Shown: positions 7,208 to 15,425, numbered from the stretch's first letter. The stretch is 64,000 nt of DNA from Alcaligenes sp. SDU_A2 (GCF_038237375.1 NZ_CP151273.1:1178001-1242000); one strand, 5' to 3'. Numbers and translations are program-made. Notes: generated by a model from the letters alone, not told the origin.

Positions 7208-9157
7208 ATGGCCCGCGAGTTTCAATTGAAGGCCCTGATCACGGGGGTCGATAAACTCTCGCCCACCCTGCATAAGGCCCGCGCCAATGCCATGAATTTC
7301 CGGCGCGGGCTGCTCAACAGCGGTTTGGGGCAACCCATCAATCTGATGGACGTTGTGAAAGGAGGGGCCATCGCGGCCCCTTTTTTTGCGGGTGCGCGTG
7401 CCGCCATCGAGTTTGAGTCCTCGATGGCCGATGTGCGTAAGGTGGTCGATTTTGACACGCCTGAACAATTCGCCAAGATGGGGCAGGACATCACCAAAAT
7501 GTCGACTAAGCTGCCGATGGCGGCCAAAGACATTGCCGCCATCGTGGCCGCCGGCGGGCAATCGGGTATTGCGCGGGACGAGCTGCAGGCCTTCGCCCAG
7601 GACGCCGTCAAGATGGGTATCGCGTTCGACCAGACGGCGGAGGAATCTGGCGACACCATGGCCAAGTGGCGCACGTCGTTCAAGCTAGGACAGGTCGAAG
7701 TGGTGGCGCTGGCCGACAAAATCAATCACCTTTCCAACAATGGGGCGGCGACGGCCCAGCAGATCAGCAATATTGTGACGCGCATTGGGCCGCTGGGTGC
7801 GGTCGCTGGCCTGGCCGCTGGCGAGATTGCCGCCATGGGGTCGACGCTGGCTGGTGTGGGTGTCGGCCAGGAAGAGGCGGCGACCGGCATTAAGAACTTC
7901 ATGCTGGCCATGACCTCGGGACGAGCGGCCACCAAGACGCAGCAGCAGGTGTTCAAGGCATTGCGACTGAATGCTGAGCAGATCTCGGTGGGAATGCAAA
8001 AGGACGCCAAGGGCACGATGCTCAAGGTGTTGACGGCCATTAGTAAAGTCGATGCGTCCAAACAGGCCGGGGTGCTTCAACAACTGTTCGGCAAGGAGTC
8101 GATCACGGCCATTGCGCCGATGCTGGATAACCTGGGCCTGCTTAAAAAGAACTTCGAGCTGGTGGCCGACGCAACTGAGTACGCCGGATCCATGGAAAAG
8201 GAGTACGCCGCCCGATCAAAAACCACGGCCAACAGTATCCAGCTGCTGTGGAATCGCGTCACGGCGCTGGGTATGGCCATTGGCAATGTCCTGTTGCCGC
8301 CGATCAATTCGTTCATTGCCTACGTCGGACCAATGATTGATCAAGTCACAGCGTTGGCGCAGGCCAATCCGTGGTTGATCAAGGGGCTGGTGGGTGCCGC
8401 TGCGGCATTCGTGGGCATGCGGCTGGCCGTGGTCGGGGTGACCTGGGCAATCAAGATTATGTCCGGCGTCATGACGATGTCGCCGCTGGGCATGCTCATA
8501 CGGGGTATAGCCCTGGCAGCAGGGTTCCTGATCGCCAACTGGGAGCCGGTGAGCGCGTGGTTTAAAAATCTGTGGGCGAAGGTTCAAGCTCCAGCGCAGG
8601 CGGCATGGGACTGGCTCAAGAATGTATTTCTGAACTGGCATCCACTGGGTTTGATTATCAAGAACTGGGAGCCGATCACAGCTTGGTTTGTTGGGCTGTG
8701 GGCGCAGGTCCAGGCACCTGCCCAGGCGATCTGGGACTGGATGCAGGGCGCATTCCTGAACTGGAGCCCAATGGGAATCATCATCAAGAACTGGGAGCCG
8801 ATTGTGGCCTGGTTCAAGGATTTGTGGGATCGGGTATCGGGGTTTATCGAACCCATCATGAAGGGGGTCGATGCCGCCAAGGGCGCGGCCGCCTCCGTGG
8901 GTGAGTCGGTTTCAAACACCTGGGATAGCGGCATGGGCTGGTTGAAAAACGCCGTTGGGCTGGGCGATGAGGCACCGGCAAAGCCTGCGCCGGCGCTGGC
9001 AGCGCCAGGTCGAGAGACGCGCCTGGATGGGGAAATGGTAATTCGGTTCGAGAATGCGCCGGCTGGCATGAGGGCAGAGCCAGCGCGCACCAATCAACCA
9101 GGCCTGAACGTCCGTCAGGACATTGGCCTGCGGTCAATGGCAGGAGCGAGCGGATGA
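7208..9157 (+). CDS. Tail tape measure protein
   Basis: This 649-residue protein sets tail length. The N-terminal half has the conserved phage minor-tail core ('FESSMADVRKVVDF', 'FAKMGQDITKMSTKLPMAAKDIAAIVAAGGQSGI', about residues 70-125) and an Ala/Gly-rich helical part. Hydrophobic segments around residues 390-440 ('GLVGAAAAFVGMRLAVVGVTW') could insert into the host membrane. Three 42-residue 'NWEP...AWF...LW' repeats follow. The start has 'aaggagt' 5 bases upstream. It overlaps the next gene by 4 bases. It is short for a tape measure, so a fairly short tail is expected. Confidence 0.9.
   Translation: MAREFQLKALITGVDKLSPTLHKARANAMNFRRGLLNSGLGQPINLMDVVKGGAIAAPFFAGARAAIEFESSMADVRKVVDFDTPEQFAKMGQDITKMSTKLPMAAKDIAAIVAAGGQSGIARDELQAFAQDAVKMGIAFDQTAEESGDTMAKWRTSFKLGQVEVVALADKINHLSNNGAATAQQISNIVTRIGPLGAVAGLAAGEIAAMGSTLAGVGVGQEEAATGIKNFMLAMTSGRAATKTQQQVFKALRLNAEQISVGMQKDAKGTMLKVLTAISKVDASKQAGVLQQLFGKESITAIAPMLDNLGLLKKNFELVADATEYAGSMEKEYAARSKTTANSIQLLWNRVTALGMAIGNVLLPPINSFIAYVGPMIDQVTALAQANPWLIKGLVGAAAAFVGMRLAVVGVTWAIKIMSGVMTMSPLGMLIRGIALAAGFLIANWEPVSAWFKNLWAKVQAPAQAAWDWLKNVFLNWHPLGLIIKNWEPITAWFVGLWAQVQAPAQAIWDWMQGAFLNWSPMGIIIKNWEPIVAWFKDLWDRVSGFIEPIMKGVDAAKGAAASVGESVSNTWDSGMGWLKNAVGLGDEAPAKPAPALAAPGRETRLDGEMVIRFENAPAGMRAEPARTNQPGLNVRQDIGLRSMAGASG
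8537..8830 (+). repeat. 126-bp tandem repeat in tape measure gene
   Basis: Copies begin at 8537, 8663 and 8789 (third partial), each coding 42 residues with 'NWEP', 'AWF', 'LW', 'QAPAQA' and 'WDW' at fixed places. Changing copy number would change tail length in steps while keeping frame. Confidence 0.88.
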
Positions 9158-10455
9158 GCTGGCGAGATCAAAAACAGGCCGCCTCATTTCGTGGGGTGGC
9201 GTTCGAGGTGTTGCGGGACTCGGCGCCTGCTGGGCAGCGCACGCAGGTGCATGAGTATCCCCAGCGCGATATCCCGCTGGTGGAGGCGCTGGGCAAGCGC
9301 ACCAAAGAGGTTCGCATCACGGCGTTTGTCGCGGGGGATGACTGTCTGAGCCAGCGTGACGCGCTGCTGGAGGTGATCGAGCAGCCGGGTTCTGGTGAGC
9401 TGATCCTGCCCTGGACCGGCAGCATCACCGCTACGTGCATCGACTGTACCTATTCGCACGACCGGCGCACGCAGGGAATGGTGCAGTTTGAGCTGGTGTT
9501 TGTGGAAGGGGAGGCCGAACCATCCTATCCGGTGGCCGGCGCCGATGCGGCGTCCACACTGAACAGTGCCGCCGATGCCGTGCAGATGTCTGCACTGGAG
9601 CGTTTCACGGCGGTGCTGGAGGGCATCGACCTGTCGCAGATCAGCCTGGACGCGGTATTGACGCCCATCGGGCAAGTGCTGGAGGTTGTTCAGGACGTGT
9701 ATGGCTCGGTGTCCGGCGTGCTGGGGTCCGCGCAGCGTGTTTTTGATTCGGTCATGGCAGGGCCTGGGGCGTTCGCCGATGCGGTGTTCGGCATTATCGG
9801 TGGTGCGCGTTCGCTGTTTGGCGGGTTCTACTCACGCGCCCAGGGCGTCATGTCGCTGTTTGGGCTGGCTGACCGTGCTGATGCGGTGCAGCGCCTGGGC
9901 GGCACGCTGTTGCCCAGCGGCGCGGCCAATCGGGTGTTTGTGGCGGCGGTGCGCTCGCTCGTGCAGGATGCGGTGGCGGTCGATGCCGTGCGCGGTACGG
10001 CTGCGTTGCCGTCCAAAACCATCAGCGTCACCCGTGCCGGGCAGGTGGCCGTAGACGGGATGGCACAGGGCGGGGTTGCGGTGGACTCGGGGACGCTGGG
10101 GCAAGTTCTGGACGGGCTGACGGGTGTAGATCGCGTTGAGTTGCCGGTGGCAGACGATGTGCTGCAGGTGCGCGATGGCGTATCGGAATCGCTCTGGGCC
10201 TTGGCCGAGCAGTCGCCAACGACGCATTACGAGGTGATAGCCCAGGCCCGCGTTGCCGCTACCCGGCATTTGACTGCCGTGGCGCGCCAAGGTGATGTGC
10301 TGACGCGCTACAGCAATCCGGCGCCTATTCCGGCGCTGGTGTTGGCGTATCGCCGCTATGGGGACGCGGGCAGGGTGGGGGATATCGTTGCTCGCAACGG
10401 CGTACGTCATCCTGGGTTTGTGCCTGCCACTGAATTGCTATTGCCAAGGGGCTGA
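9154..10455 (+). CDS. DNA circularization/baseplate protein (Mu gpN-like)
   Basis: This 433-residue protein begins with the DNA-circulation N-terminal domain pattern: 'ASFRGVAFEVLRDSAPAGQRTQVHEYPQRD' and 'VRITAFVAGDDC' (residues about 8-65). In Mu-like phages gpN belongs to the baseplate hub and tail tip despite its historical name. The middle is Ala/Val rich. The gene overlaps the tape measure by 4 bases and ends one base before the gpP-like start, as in the Mu operon. Confidence 0.85.
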   Translation: MSWRDQKQAASFRGVAFEVLRDSAPAGQRTQVHEYPQRDIPLVEALGKRTKEVRITAFVAGDDCLSQRDALLEVIEQPGSGELILPWTGSITATCIDCTYSHDRRTQGMVQFELVFVEGEAEPSYPVAGADAASTLNSAADAVQMSALERFTAVLEGIDLSQISLDAVLTPIGQVLEVVQDVYGSVSGVLGSAQRVFDSVMAGPGAFADAVFGIIGGARSLFGGFYSRAQGVMSLFGLADRADAVQRLGGTLLPSGAANRVFVAAVRSLVQDAVAVDAVRGTAALPSKTISVTRAGQVAVDGMAQGGVAVDSGTLGQVLDGLTGVDRVELPVADDVLQVRDGVSESLWALAEQSPTTHYEVIAQARVAATRHLTAVARQGDVLTRYSNPAPIPALVLAYRRYGDAGRVGDIVARNGVRHPGFVPATELLLPRG

Positions 10456-10456
10456 G

Positions 10457-11563
10457 ATGACAGCAGAGGACATGGACCGCGTGACCCTGGTGGCGGACGG
10501 CATGGAGTACGGAGGCTGGAAATCGGTTGAGATTACAGCCGGCATTGAGCAGCAGGCACGGGATTTTAGACTGGGAGTGACCTGGCGCTGGCCCGGTAGC
10601 GGCGAGGCACCCGCACGGATTCGCCACGGCTCGCGTTGCGAGGTTCGGATCGGCCCGGATCTGGTGCTGACAGGCTATGCCTATGCCACTCCTATCGAGT
10701 ACGACGCACGACAGATCACGGTTGGCGTTGCCGGCCGCTCCCTGACCTCGGACCTCGTCGATTGCAGCGCGGCTCGTGGCCAGTGGCGCGGCCAGACCGT
10801 GGCGGCAGTTGTCGCCGCTCTGGCAGCTCCCTACGGCCTGAGCGTGGTTGACCAGGCCGGGGATGGACTGACAATTGCGGACCATCAAACCGAGCCGGGG
10901 GAGACGGTTTTTGCCTCGATTGACCGGCTGCTGGAACAGTCGGCGCTGCTCTCTACGGACGATGCCCACGGGCGCGTAGTGCTGGCGGCGCTGGGATCGG
11001 CGGGCCGAGCGACCGATGCGATTGAACTGGGCGTGAATGTGTTGGGGGCATCGGCGCCGCTGGACTTTTCAGGCGTGTATTCAACGTACGAGTGCATTGG
11101 CCAGCAGGCCGGCACCGATGAGGCGTTCGGTGTCGAGGCGGCCGAGGTGCAGAGCGTGGCGGGGGATGATCGTGTAGACCGCTATCGGAATCTGACCGTG
11201 CAACCGCAAGGCCAGGTCAGTGCTGCTATCGCCGCCAAGCGCGCCGCTTGGGAGCGCGAGAGCCGGATGGGGCGAGCTTTGGCAACGGACTATGAGCTGC
11301 AGGGCTGGCGTCAAAGCGACGGGCGGCTCTGGCTGCCCAATATGTTCGTGCCGGTGCGCGACGCCATGATCGGGTTCGACAGGGAGATGCTGATTGGCAA
11401 GGTGGTTTACACGCTCGATGAGCGCGGCAGACGCGTCTCGTTGCGGGTGGCGCCGCCCGGTGCGTACTCGCCTGAGCCCAAGGCGCCGAAAAAGCAGAAG
11501 AAGGGCAAGCGGGGCGGCGATTCGTTCGAGTACCTGTTGCCGGCTGACTGGGATAAATCATGA
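10457..11563 (+). CDS. Baseplate hub protein (Mu gpP / gp44-like)
   Basis: This 368-residue late-control-D/gp44 family protein is the trimeric hub at the tail tip that holds the spike. It starts 'VTLVADGMEYGGWKSVEITAGIEQQARDF' style, and the C-terminus is Lys rich ('PKAPKKQKKGKRGG'). The start ATG 10457 follows the gpN stop; the longer open frame from 10358 overlaps gpN by 98 bases and lacks support. It overlaps the spike gene by 4 bases. Confidence 0.85.
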   Translation: MTAEDMDRVTLVADGMEYGGWKSVEITAGIEQQARDFRLGVTWRWPGSGEAPARIRHGSRCEVRIGPDLVLTGYAYATPIEYDARQITVGVAGRSLTSDLVDCSAARGQWRGQTVAAVVAALAAPYGLSVVDQAGDGLTIADHQTEPGETVFASIDRLLEQSALLSTDDAHGRVVLAALGSAGRATDAIELGVNVLGASAPLDFSGVYSTYECIGQQAGTDEAFGVEAAEVQSVAGDDRVDRYRNLTVQPQGQVSAAIAAKRAAWERESRMGRALATDYELQGWRQSDGRLWLPNMFVPVRDAMIGFDREMLIGKVVYTLDERGRRVSLRVAPPGAYSPEPKAPKKQKKGKRGGDSFEYLLPADWDKS

Positions 11564-12111
11564 AAATTCTGAACTTTATTGCGCGTGGGACGCTGTCTCT
11601 GGTCGATGCGGCCCGCAAGCTTCAGGGATTGCAGGTGCGCCTGACCGCCGGTGAGGTGAAGGATGGCGTGGAGCACGTGGAGCCGTACGGATTCACCTCC
11701 CATCCCCTGGCGGGTGCAGAGGCCGTGTTGGGGTTTATCGGTGGCAACCGCTCGCATTGCGTCGCGTTCATCGTGACGGACCGGCGATACCGGCCTGTCG
11801 GCCTGCAGCGCGGCGAGGTTTGTTTGTTCACCCATGAGGGGGACGAGATCCGTCTCCAGCAGGGCAGGGTGATCAGCATCACTGCCGGCACCAAGATTGA
11901 AGTCACCGCCCCAGAGGCGGTTTTTAATTGCTCGACCAGCGTCACGCTCAATACCCCCAAGGTGATCGCCACTGGGGACATTGAGGCGGCCGGCGAGATC
12001 CGCGACGGCGTCGGCACGATGAGCGCGATGCGCGGCACGTACAACGGACACAACCACCCCGAAAACGACAGCGGTGGGCCAACTGATAAACCCAATCAGA
12101 GGATGGAATGA
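11560..12111 (+). CDS. Baseplate spike / assembly protein V-like (Mu gp45)
   Basis: This 183-residue protein has an N-terminal OB-like domain ('RGTLSLVDAARKLQGLQVRL', 'VEPYGFTSHPLAGAEAVLGF') and a C-terminal beta-helix-like repeat region ('VTAPEAVFNCSTSVTLNTPKVIATGDIEAAGEI'), then 'RGTYNGHNHPE', the His-rich tip that in gpV/gp45 spikes binds a metal ion. It is the membrane-piercing needle of the contractile tail. It is coupled by overlaps to both neighbours. Confidence 0.88.
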   Translation: MKILNFIARGTLSLVDAARKLQGLQVRLTAGEVKDGVEHVEPYGFTSHPLAGAEAVLGFIGGNRSHCVAFIVTDRRYRPVGLQRGEVCLFTHEGDEIRLQQGRVISITAGTKIEVTAPEAVFNCSTSVTLNTPKVIATGDIEAAGEIRDGVGTMSAMRGTYNGHNHPENDSGGPTDKPNQRME

Positions 12112-12509
12112 GCATTCGCAATTTATTGGCCTCGGCGGATCAGTTGGAGCGGGCGGTGGTAATCAGTCTGTTCACCTGGCGGCGCGCTGAACCGTCGGAT
12201 CCGGTTGATGACGATGAACGCCACGGGTATTGGGGGGACGCCTACCCTGATCAGCCCCAGGATCGAATCGGCTCCAGGCTGTGGTTGCTGCGGCGCCGCT
12301 CGCTCACCGCGCAGACCATGCAGGATGCCCAGCGGTATGCCGACGAGGCGCTGGCCTGGATGGTAGAGGATGGCGTCGCGCAGCGGGCAGTGGCCCGCGT
12401 TGAGCGCCAGGGCGCAACACGCCTTGACCTATACGTGACGTTGACCCTGGACGAGGGGCAACGGCAAATGCAGTTTGACGATGTGCTGGGGGTGATCAAT
12501 GCCATTTGA
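12108..12509 (+). CDS. Baseplate wedge protein, Mu gp46-like
   Basis: This 133-residue protein is of the gp46 family: 'AVVISLFTWRRAEPSDPVDDDERHGYWGDAYPD' near the start and 'RRSLTAQTMQDAQRYADEALAWMVEDGVA' in the middle. It corresponds to the small sheath-initiator/wedge protein (gpW/gp25-type role). It overlaps the gp45-like gene by 4 bases and the gp47-like gene by 11 bases. Confidence 0.88.
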   Translation: MSIRNLLASADQLERAVVISLFTWRRAEPSDPVDDDERHGYWGDAYPDQPQDRIGSRLWLLRRRSLTAQTMQDAQRYADEALAWMVEDGVAQRAVARVERQGATRLDLYVTLTLDEGQRQMQFDDVLGVINAI

Positions 12510-13542
12510 AATTCCAACACTGCCAGCCCTGGTGCAGCGTGCTGGCGAGGATCTGGCTCGGGCAGGGGTGGACGGGGTGCTGCGCCGATCTGATAGCGCC
12601 GTTCTGGCCCGCGTAATGGCGGGCGGCGCCTTTGGTCTGTACGGCCTGCTGGCCTGGCAGTCCAAACAGATCCTGCCCGATAGCTGCGATGAAGACATGC
12701 TGGCGCGCTGGGCTGGTCTCAAAGACGTTCCACGCAAGTCCGCAACGCCGGCGCAGGGAGCCATCGAAGCAACCGGGGCTGACGGCGTTTTTGTCCCGGC
12801 AGGCATGCTCTGGCAAACGCGGGCCGGCGTGCAGGTGCGCGTGACGCAGGACACGCTTTTGTCCGGCGTCACGCGTGTACCTGTTGAGGCCGTGGTTCCA
12901 GGGGCTGCGGGCAATTTGGTGGCGGGCACGCAGCTGGTTGCCATATCCCCGGCGCCAGGCGTCATTGATCGGTCGACAGTCGCGGCGCCTGGCCTGGTCG
13001 GCGGGACAGATCTGGAGCCGCTGGAGCGATGGCGCCGGCGAGTGGTGCGAGCATTTCGTATTCAACCTCATGGCGGTGATGTGGACGATTACGTCACCTG
13101 GGCGCTGGAGGTTCCAGGCATCACGCGGGCATGGGTGCGTCGCGCCTGGCTCGGGCCGGGGACGGTCGGCGTGTTTGTTGTTCGTGATGATGACGACAAC
13201 ATTGTTCCAGATGCGGCCGAGCTGGAGGCGGTACGGGCCCACATTCAAAGCAAGCGTCCGGTGACAGCAGAGATTCATGTGTTGGCGCCCATGCTGTTGC
13301 CCGTGAATTACCAGATCCAACTGTTTCCCGATGGCGATGCGCTGCGGGGCAAAGTCGAAGAGGCTCTGCGCGAGCTGCATATGGCGGAGGCCGATCTGGG
13401 AACGCGTCTGTACCGCACGCATGTGGCGGCCACCATCAGCAACGTCCCAGGCGAAACGGATCACAAACTGCTCTCTCCGGCCGCCGACGTTGTGCCCCAG
13501 CCGCAGGAGCTGCCGGTATTCGGGGGGCTGACATGGGTGTGA
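12499..13542 (+). CDS. Baseplate J-like wedge protein (Mu gp47)
   Basis: This 347-residue baseplate J family protein is the main wedge component, which spreads on tail contraction. Typical features are 'AGGAFGLYGLLAWQSKQILPD', 'FVPAGMLWQTRAGVQVRVT', 'VPVEAVVPGAAGNLVAGT' and 'PHGGDVDDYVTWALEVPGITRAWV'. It ends overlapping the gp48-like start by 10 bases, the usual order in Mu-like baseplates. Confidence 0.9.
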   Translation: MPFEIPTLPALVQRAGEDLARAGVDGVLRRSDSAVLARVMAGGAFGLYGLLAWQSKQILPDSCDEDMLARWAGLKDVPRKSATPAQGAIEATGADGVFVPAGMLWQTRAGVQVRVTQDTLLSGVTRVPVEAVVPGAAGNLVAGTQLVAISPAPGVIDRSTVAAPGLVGGTDLEPLERWRRRVVRAFRIQPHGGDVDDYVTWALEVPGITRAWVRRAWLGPGTVGVFVVRDDDDNIVPDAAELEAVRAHIQSKRPVTAEIHVLAPMLLPVNYQIQLFPDGDALRGKVEEALRELHMAEADLGTRLYRTHVAATISNVPGETDHKLLSPAADVVPQPQELPVFGGLTWV

Positions 13543-14129
13543 GAACGGCGCAGGACTATCGCGCACAGCTGCAGCAGCTACTGCCCCCTGGGCCAGCCTG
13601 GGATCCTGAGCTGTATCCGATGCCGGCGATTGTGGCTGATGCCATTGCTGCCGAGTTGGCGCGGGTGGATGCACGGGCGGCTGATCTGCTGTCTGAAATG
13701 TTCCCCGGCACGCTGCGCGAGCTGCTGTCCGATTGGGAGCGTGTCATGGGGTTGCCCGACGAGTGCCAGGGGAACACGGCTTCTCCGAGCGGGCGGCTGC
13801 GTGAGGTGCTGCGGCGTTTCTCGGATGTCGGGCGACAGGATCCTCTCTATTTTCAGGAGATGGCGCAGCGCCTGGGCTATCCCGAGGCGCGGGTGATTGA
13901 ATGGCGCACGCCGCGTTTTGGCCTTGCCCGATTCGGCAGCAGCCAGTTTGGCAGCTGGGATTGCCAGTTCGTATGGGTGGTCCAGTTGGGCGCGCTGCGC
14001 GCCAAAGAGCCGGTATTTGGTAATGCCCAGTTTGGCGACCGATTCGGCGCCAACGAGACCGACATTGTTGAGTGCGTGATTCGACGCTACGCGCCGGCGC
14101 ACACCGTCGTGTTTTTTGATTATTCCTAG
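13533..14129 (+). CDS. Tail protein, Mu gp48 / DUF2313-like
   Basis: This 198-residue protein links the baseplate to the tail fibres. It shows 'YRAQLQQLLPPGPAWDPE' at the N-terminus, 'FPGTLRELLSDWERVMGLPDEC' in the middle, and a C-terminal 'FGxxxFG' repeat region ('RFGLARFGSSQFGSW', 'PVFGNAQFGDRFG') before 'CVIRRYAPAHTVVFFDYS'. After the TAG stop the same frame stays open for 23 codons that repeat the FG motif (see findings). Confidence 0.88.
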   Translation: MGVRTAQDYRAQLQQLLPPGPAWDPELYPMPAIVADAIAAELARVDARAADLLSEMFPGTLRELLSDWERVMGLPDECQGNTASPSGRLREVLRRFSDVGRQDPLYFQEMAQRLGYPEARVIEWRTPRFGLARFGSSQFGSWDCQFVWVVQLGALRAKEPVFGNAQFGDRFGANETDIVECVIRRYAPAHTVVFFDYS

Positions 14130-14213
14130 GAGCTGACATGCTGGACAGACTCCGAGGACGTGCCGACATTCGGCAATGGCCAATTTGGTAATAAATTTTA
14201 GTGGAGAGTACAG

Positions 14214-14936
14214 ATGGATTACCCCAAAAGTTTGCCGGGCATTGGGTTGGTGGGTGGAAAGTTCGCTGATGCCAATGCCGCAACGGGCGCGGCCGGATCC
14301 TGGATTTCGGCAGTATGGGCAAATAGTGTGATGGACGAGCTGTTGAATGTGATCACAGCAGCAGGCATTGACCCCAGTGAAGCCGATAACGGCCAGATAC
14401 TCAAAGCGATGCGTGCCCTGGCAATGCCCATTTATGCGACGGCGCCCGCAACAAATGTAGGCCCGCTGGTGTACGTCATTGACCGCCAGCAGATATTGCA
14501 CTGGCAAACGGTAGGCTCATTCACCGGCTACGTCAGCCCAGATGTGGGCCGGTTCATCTGGGGTACATCCGCTACTGCGCGTCCCGATGAGGTAGACCTG
14601 ATCGGTCAGACGGTGGATCGTACGAACGCAAGGTTCCGGGCGCTCATTGCCTGGGCCGAGGCCAATAGCCACATGGTTGCATCCGGCTCCTGGGCCGTTG
14701 GCGCTTTCAAGTTTTCGGTGATCTCCGGAAATAATGTGCGGCTACCTGATTTGCGCAACCAATTCATCCGCGCGACCGGAACTGACGCTGACACTGCAAA
14801 TGCGAGAGCCCTCGGGGCCGTTAATAGAAGCCTGGAACTGTGGAGACTGCTGTTTAATCGCCTCGCCCTGGGCGGATCCGAGTGCCCGCGCATTTGCAGT
14901 GGAGTGGCCACCTCGCTGCAAATGCGAGGGCGCTAG
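14214..14936 (+). CDS. Tail fibre protein, constant part plus current variable end
   Basis: In the orientation sequenced, this reads 240 residues. Residues 1-193 are the constant N-terminal part: 'YPKSLPGIGLVGGKF' baseplate-attachment start, 'GSWISAVWANSVMDELLNVI', and a collar-type 'VRLPDLRNQFIRATGTDAD'. At residue 194 the frame enters site A, which codes 'TANARALG'. The following residues up to the TAG at 14934 do not look like a fibre tip and lack the usual 'ETRP...ALHPRI' ending, so this copy may be an inactive or minor state. Cassettes at 14915-15172 (+) and 15163-15369 (-) carry the missing ending. Confidence 0.85.
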   Translation: MDYPKSLPGIGLVGGKFADANAATGAAGSWISAVWANSVMDELLNVITAAGIDPSEADNGQILKAMRALAMPIYATAPATNVGPLVYVIDRQQILHWQTVGSFTGYVSPDVGRFIWGTSATARPDEVDLIGQTVDRTNARFRALIAWAEANSHMVASGSWAVGAFKFSVISGNNVRLPDLRNQFIRATGTDADTANARALGAVNRSLELWRLLFNRLALGGSECPRICSGVATSLQMRGR

Positions 14937-15172
14937 GGACTGCTCAAAAAGACGCCATGCAGACCATTGCTGGGGATGTTGGCGCCCTAATCCAGAGCAG
15001 TACATCGGGCCCGTTCAGGGCCCCCGGCTCCCCTACCCATTATGCTGAAAACGCTGCGCCAGGAACGGGGAATTTCTTGGGTAGAGTGGATTTCGACAAT
15101 TCGCGAGTTGCACGGACCTCAACAGAGACTCGTCCTAGCAATGCCGCGTTACATCCTCGTATTCAAATCTGA
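14915..15172 (+). CDS. Silent tail-fibre C-terminal cassette (site C, + strand)
   Basis: This open frame has no start of its own. From site C it reads 85 residues: 'AANARALGTAQKDAMQTIAG', a Gly/Ser/Pro-rich middle, then 'RVARTSTETRPSN' and 'ALHPRIQI' before TGA. This is the standard ending of collar-type phage tail fibres. It can only be expressed when recombination joins it to the constant part, which would give a fibre of about 278 residues. An in-frame ATG at 14882 upstream is inside the A-B segment and is unlikely to be used. Confidence 0.8.
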   Translation, partial: AANARALGTAQKDAMQTIAGDVGALIQSSTSGPFRAPGSPTHYAENAAPGTGNFLGRVDFDNSRVARTSTETRPSNAALHPRIQI

Positions 15173-15369
15173 ATCCGAGGATGCAACGCTATGCTGGCGG
15201 GGCGGGTTTCGCTGGCTGTCCGCGCTGGCGAACGGGAGAGATCAAAAAACAAATCCCCAACCCGTGTATCAACAGTGCCTCCGTTGAACGAGATGCCCGT
15301 GCCCCTATTTGTGCCGATGTTCTGCAGTGCGTCATTTTGGTGCGAGCCGAGCGCCCGTGCATTTGCAGT
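15163..15369 (-). CDS. Silent tail-fibre C-terminal cassette (site D, - strand)
   Basis: Read on the minus strand from site D, the sequence codes 68 residues without a start codon: 'TANARALGSHQNDALQNIG', a Gly/Thr-rich middle, 'RTASETRPAS' and 'ALHPRIQI', stop. It ends tail-to-tail with the plus cassette, overlapping by 10 bases. Its last eight residues are identical to those of the plus cassette although the DNA uses different codons. Inversion between sites A and D would give a 261-residue fibre. Standard gene callers will miss it. Confidence 0.82.
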   Translation of the reverse strand, partial: TANARALGSHQNDALQNIGTNRGTGISFNGGTVDTRVGDLFFDLSRSPARTASETRPASIALHPRIQI

Positions 15370-15425
15370 CCCATAACCACTTTTTCTTTTTTCAATCAGC
15401 CACGCATGTGGCCAGGAGTTTTTGT

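Larger units (their letters stand above)
14793..15369. repeat. Shufflon: four inversion sites in alternating orientation
   Basis: Four near-identical sites share CTGCAAATGC followed by the pattern RMGRGCNCTMGG: A 14793-14815 (+), B 14878-14900 (-), C 14915-14937 (+), D 15347-15369 (-). Each codes (T/A)-A-N-A-R-A-L-G when read in its own direction, in frame with the constant fibre part. Inversion A-B flips a short 108-bp segment, A-D brings the minus-strand cassette into frame, and A-D followed by A-C brings the third. All junctions keep frame. B and C flank a short palindromic spacer (GTGGCCAC centre). Confidence 0.88.

Noticed and set aside
15298-15320. A sequence resembling a fifth inversion site (AAATAGGGGCACGGGC on the minus strand)
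   Set aside because: It lacks the CTGCAAATGC half and lies inside the D cassette coding part; similarity is chance or very old.
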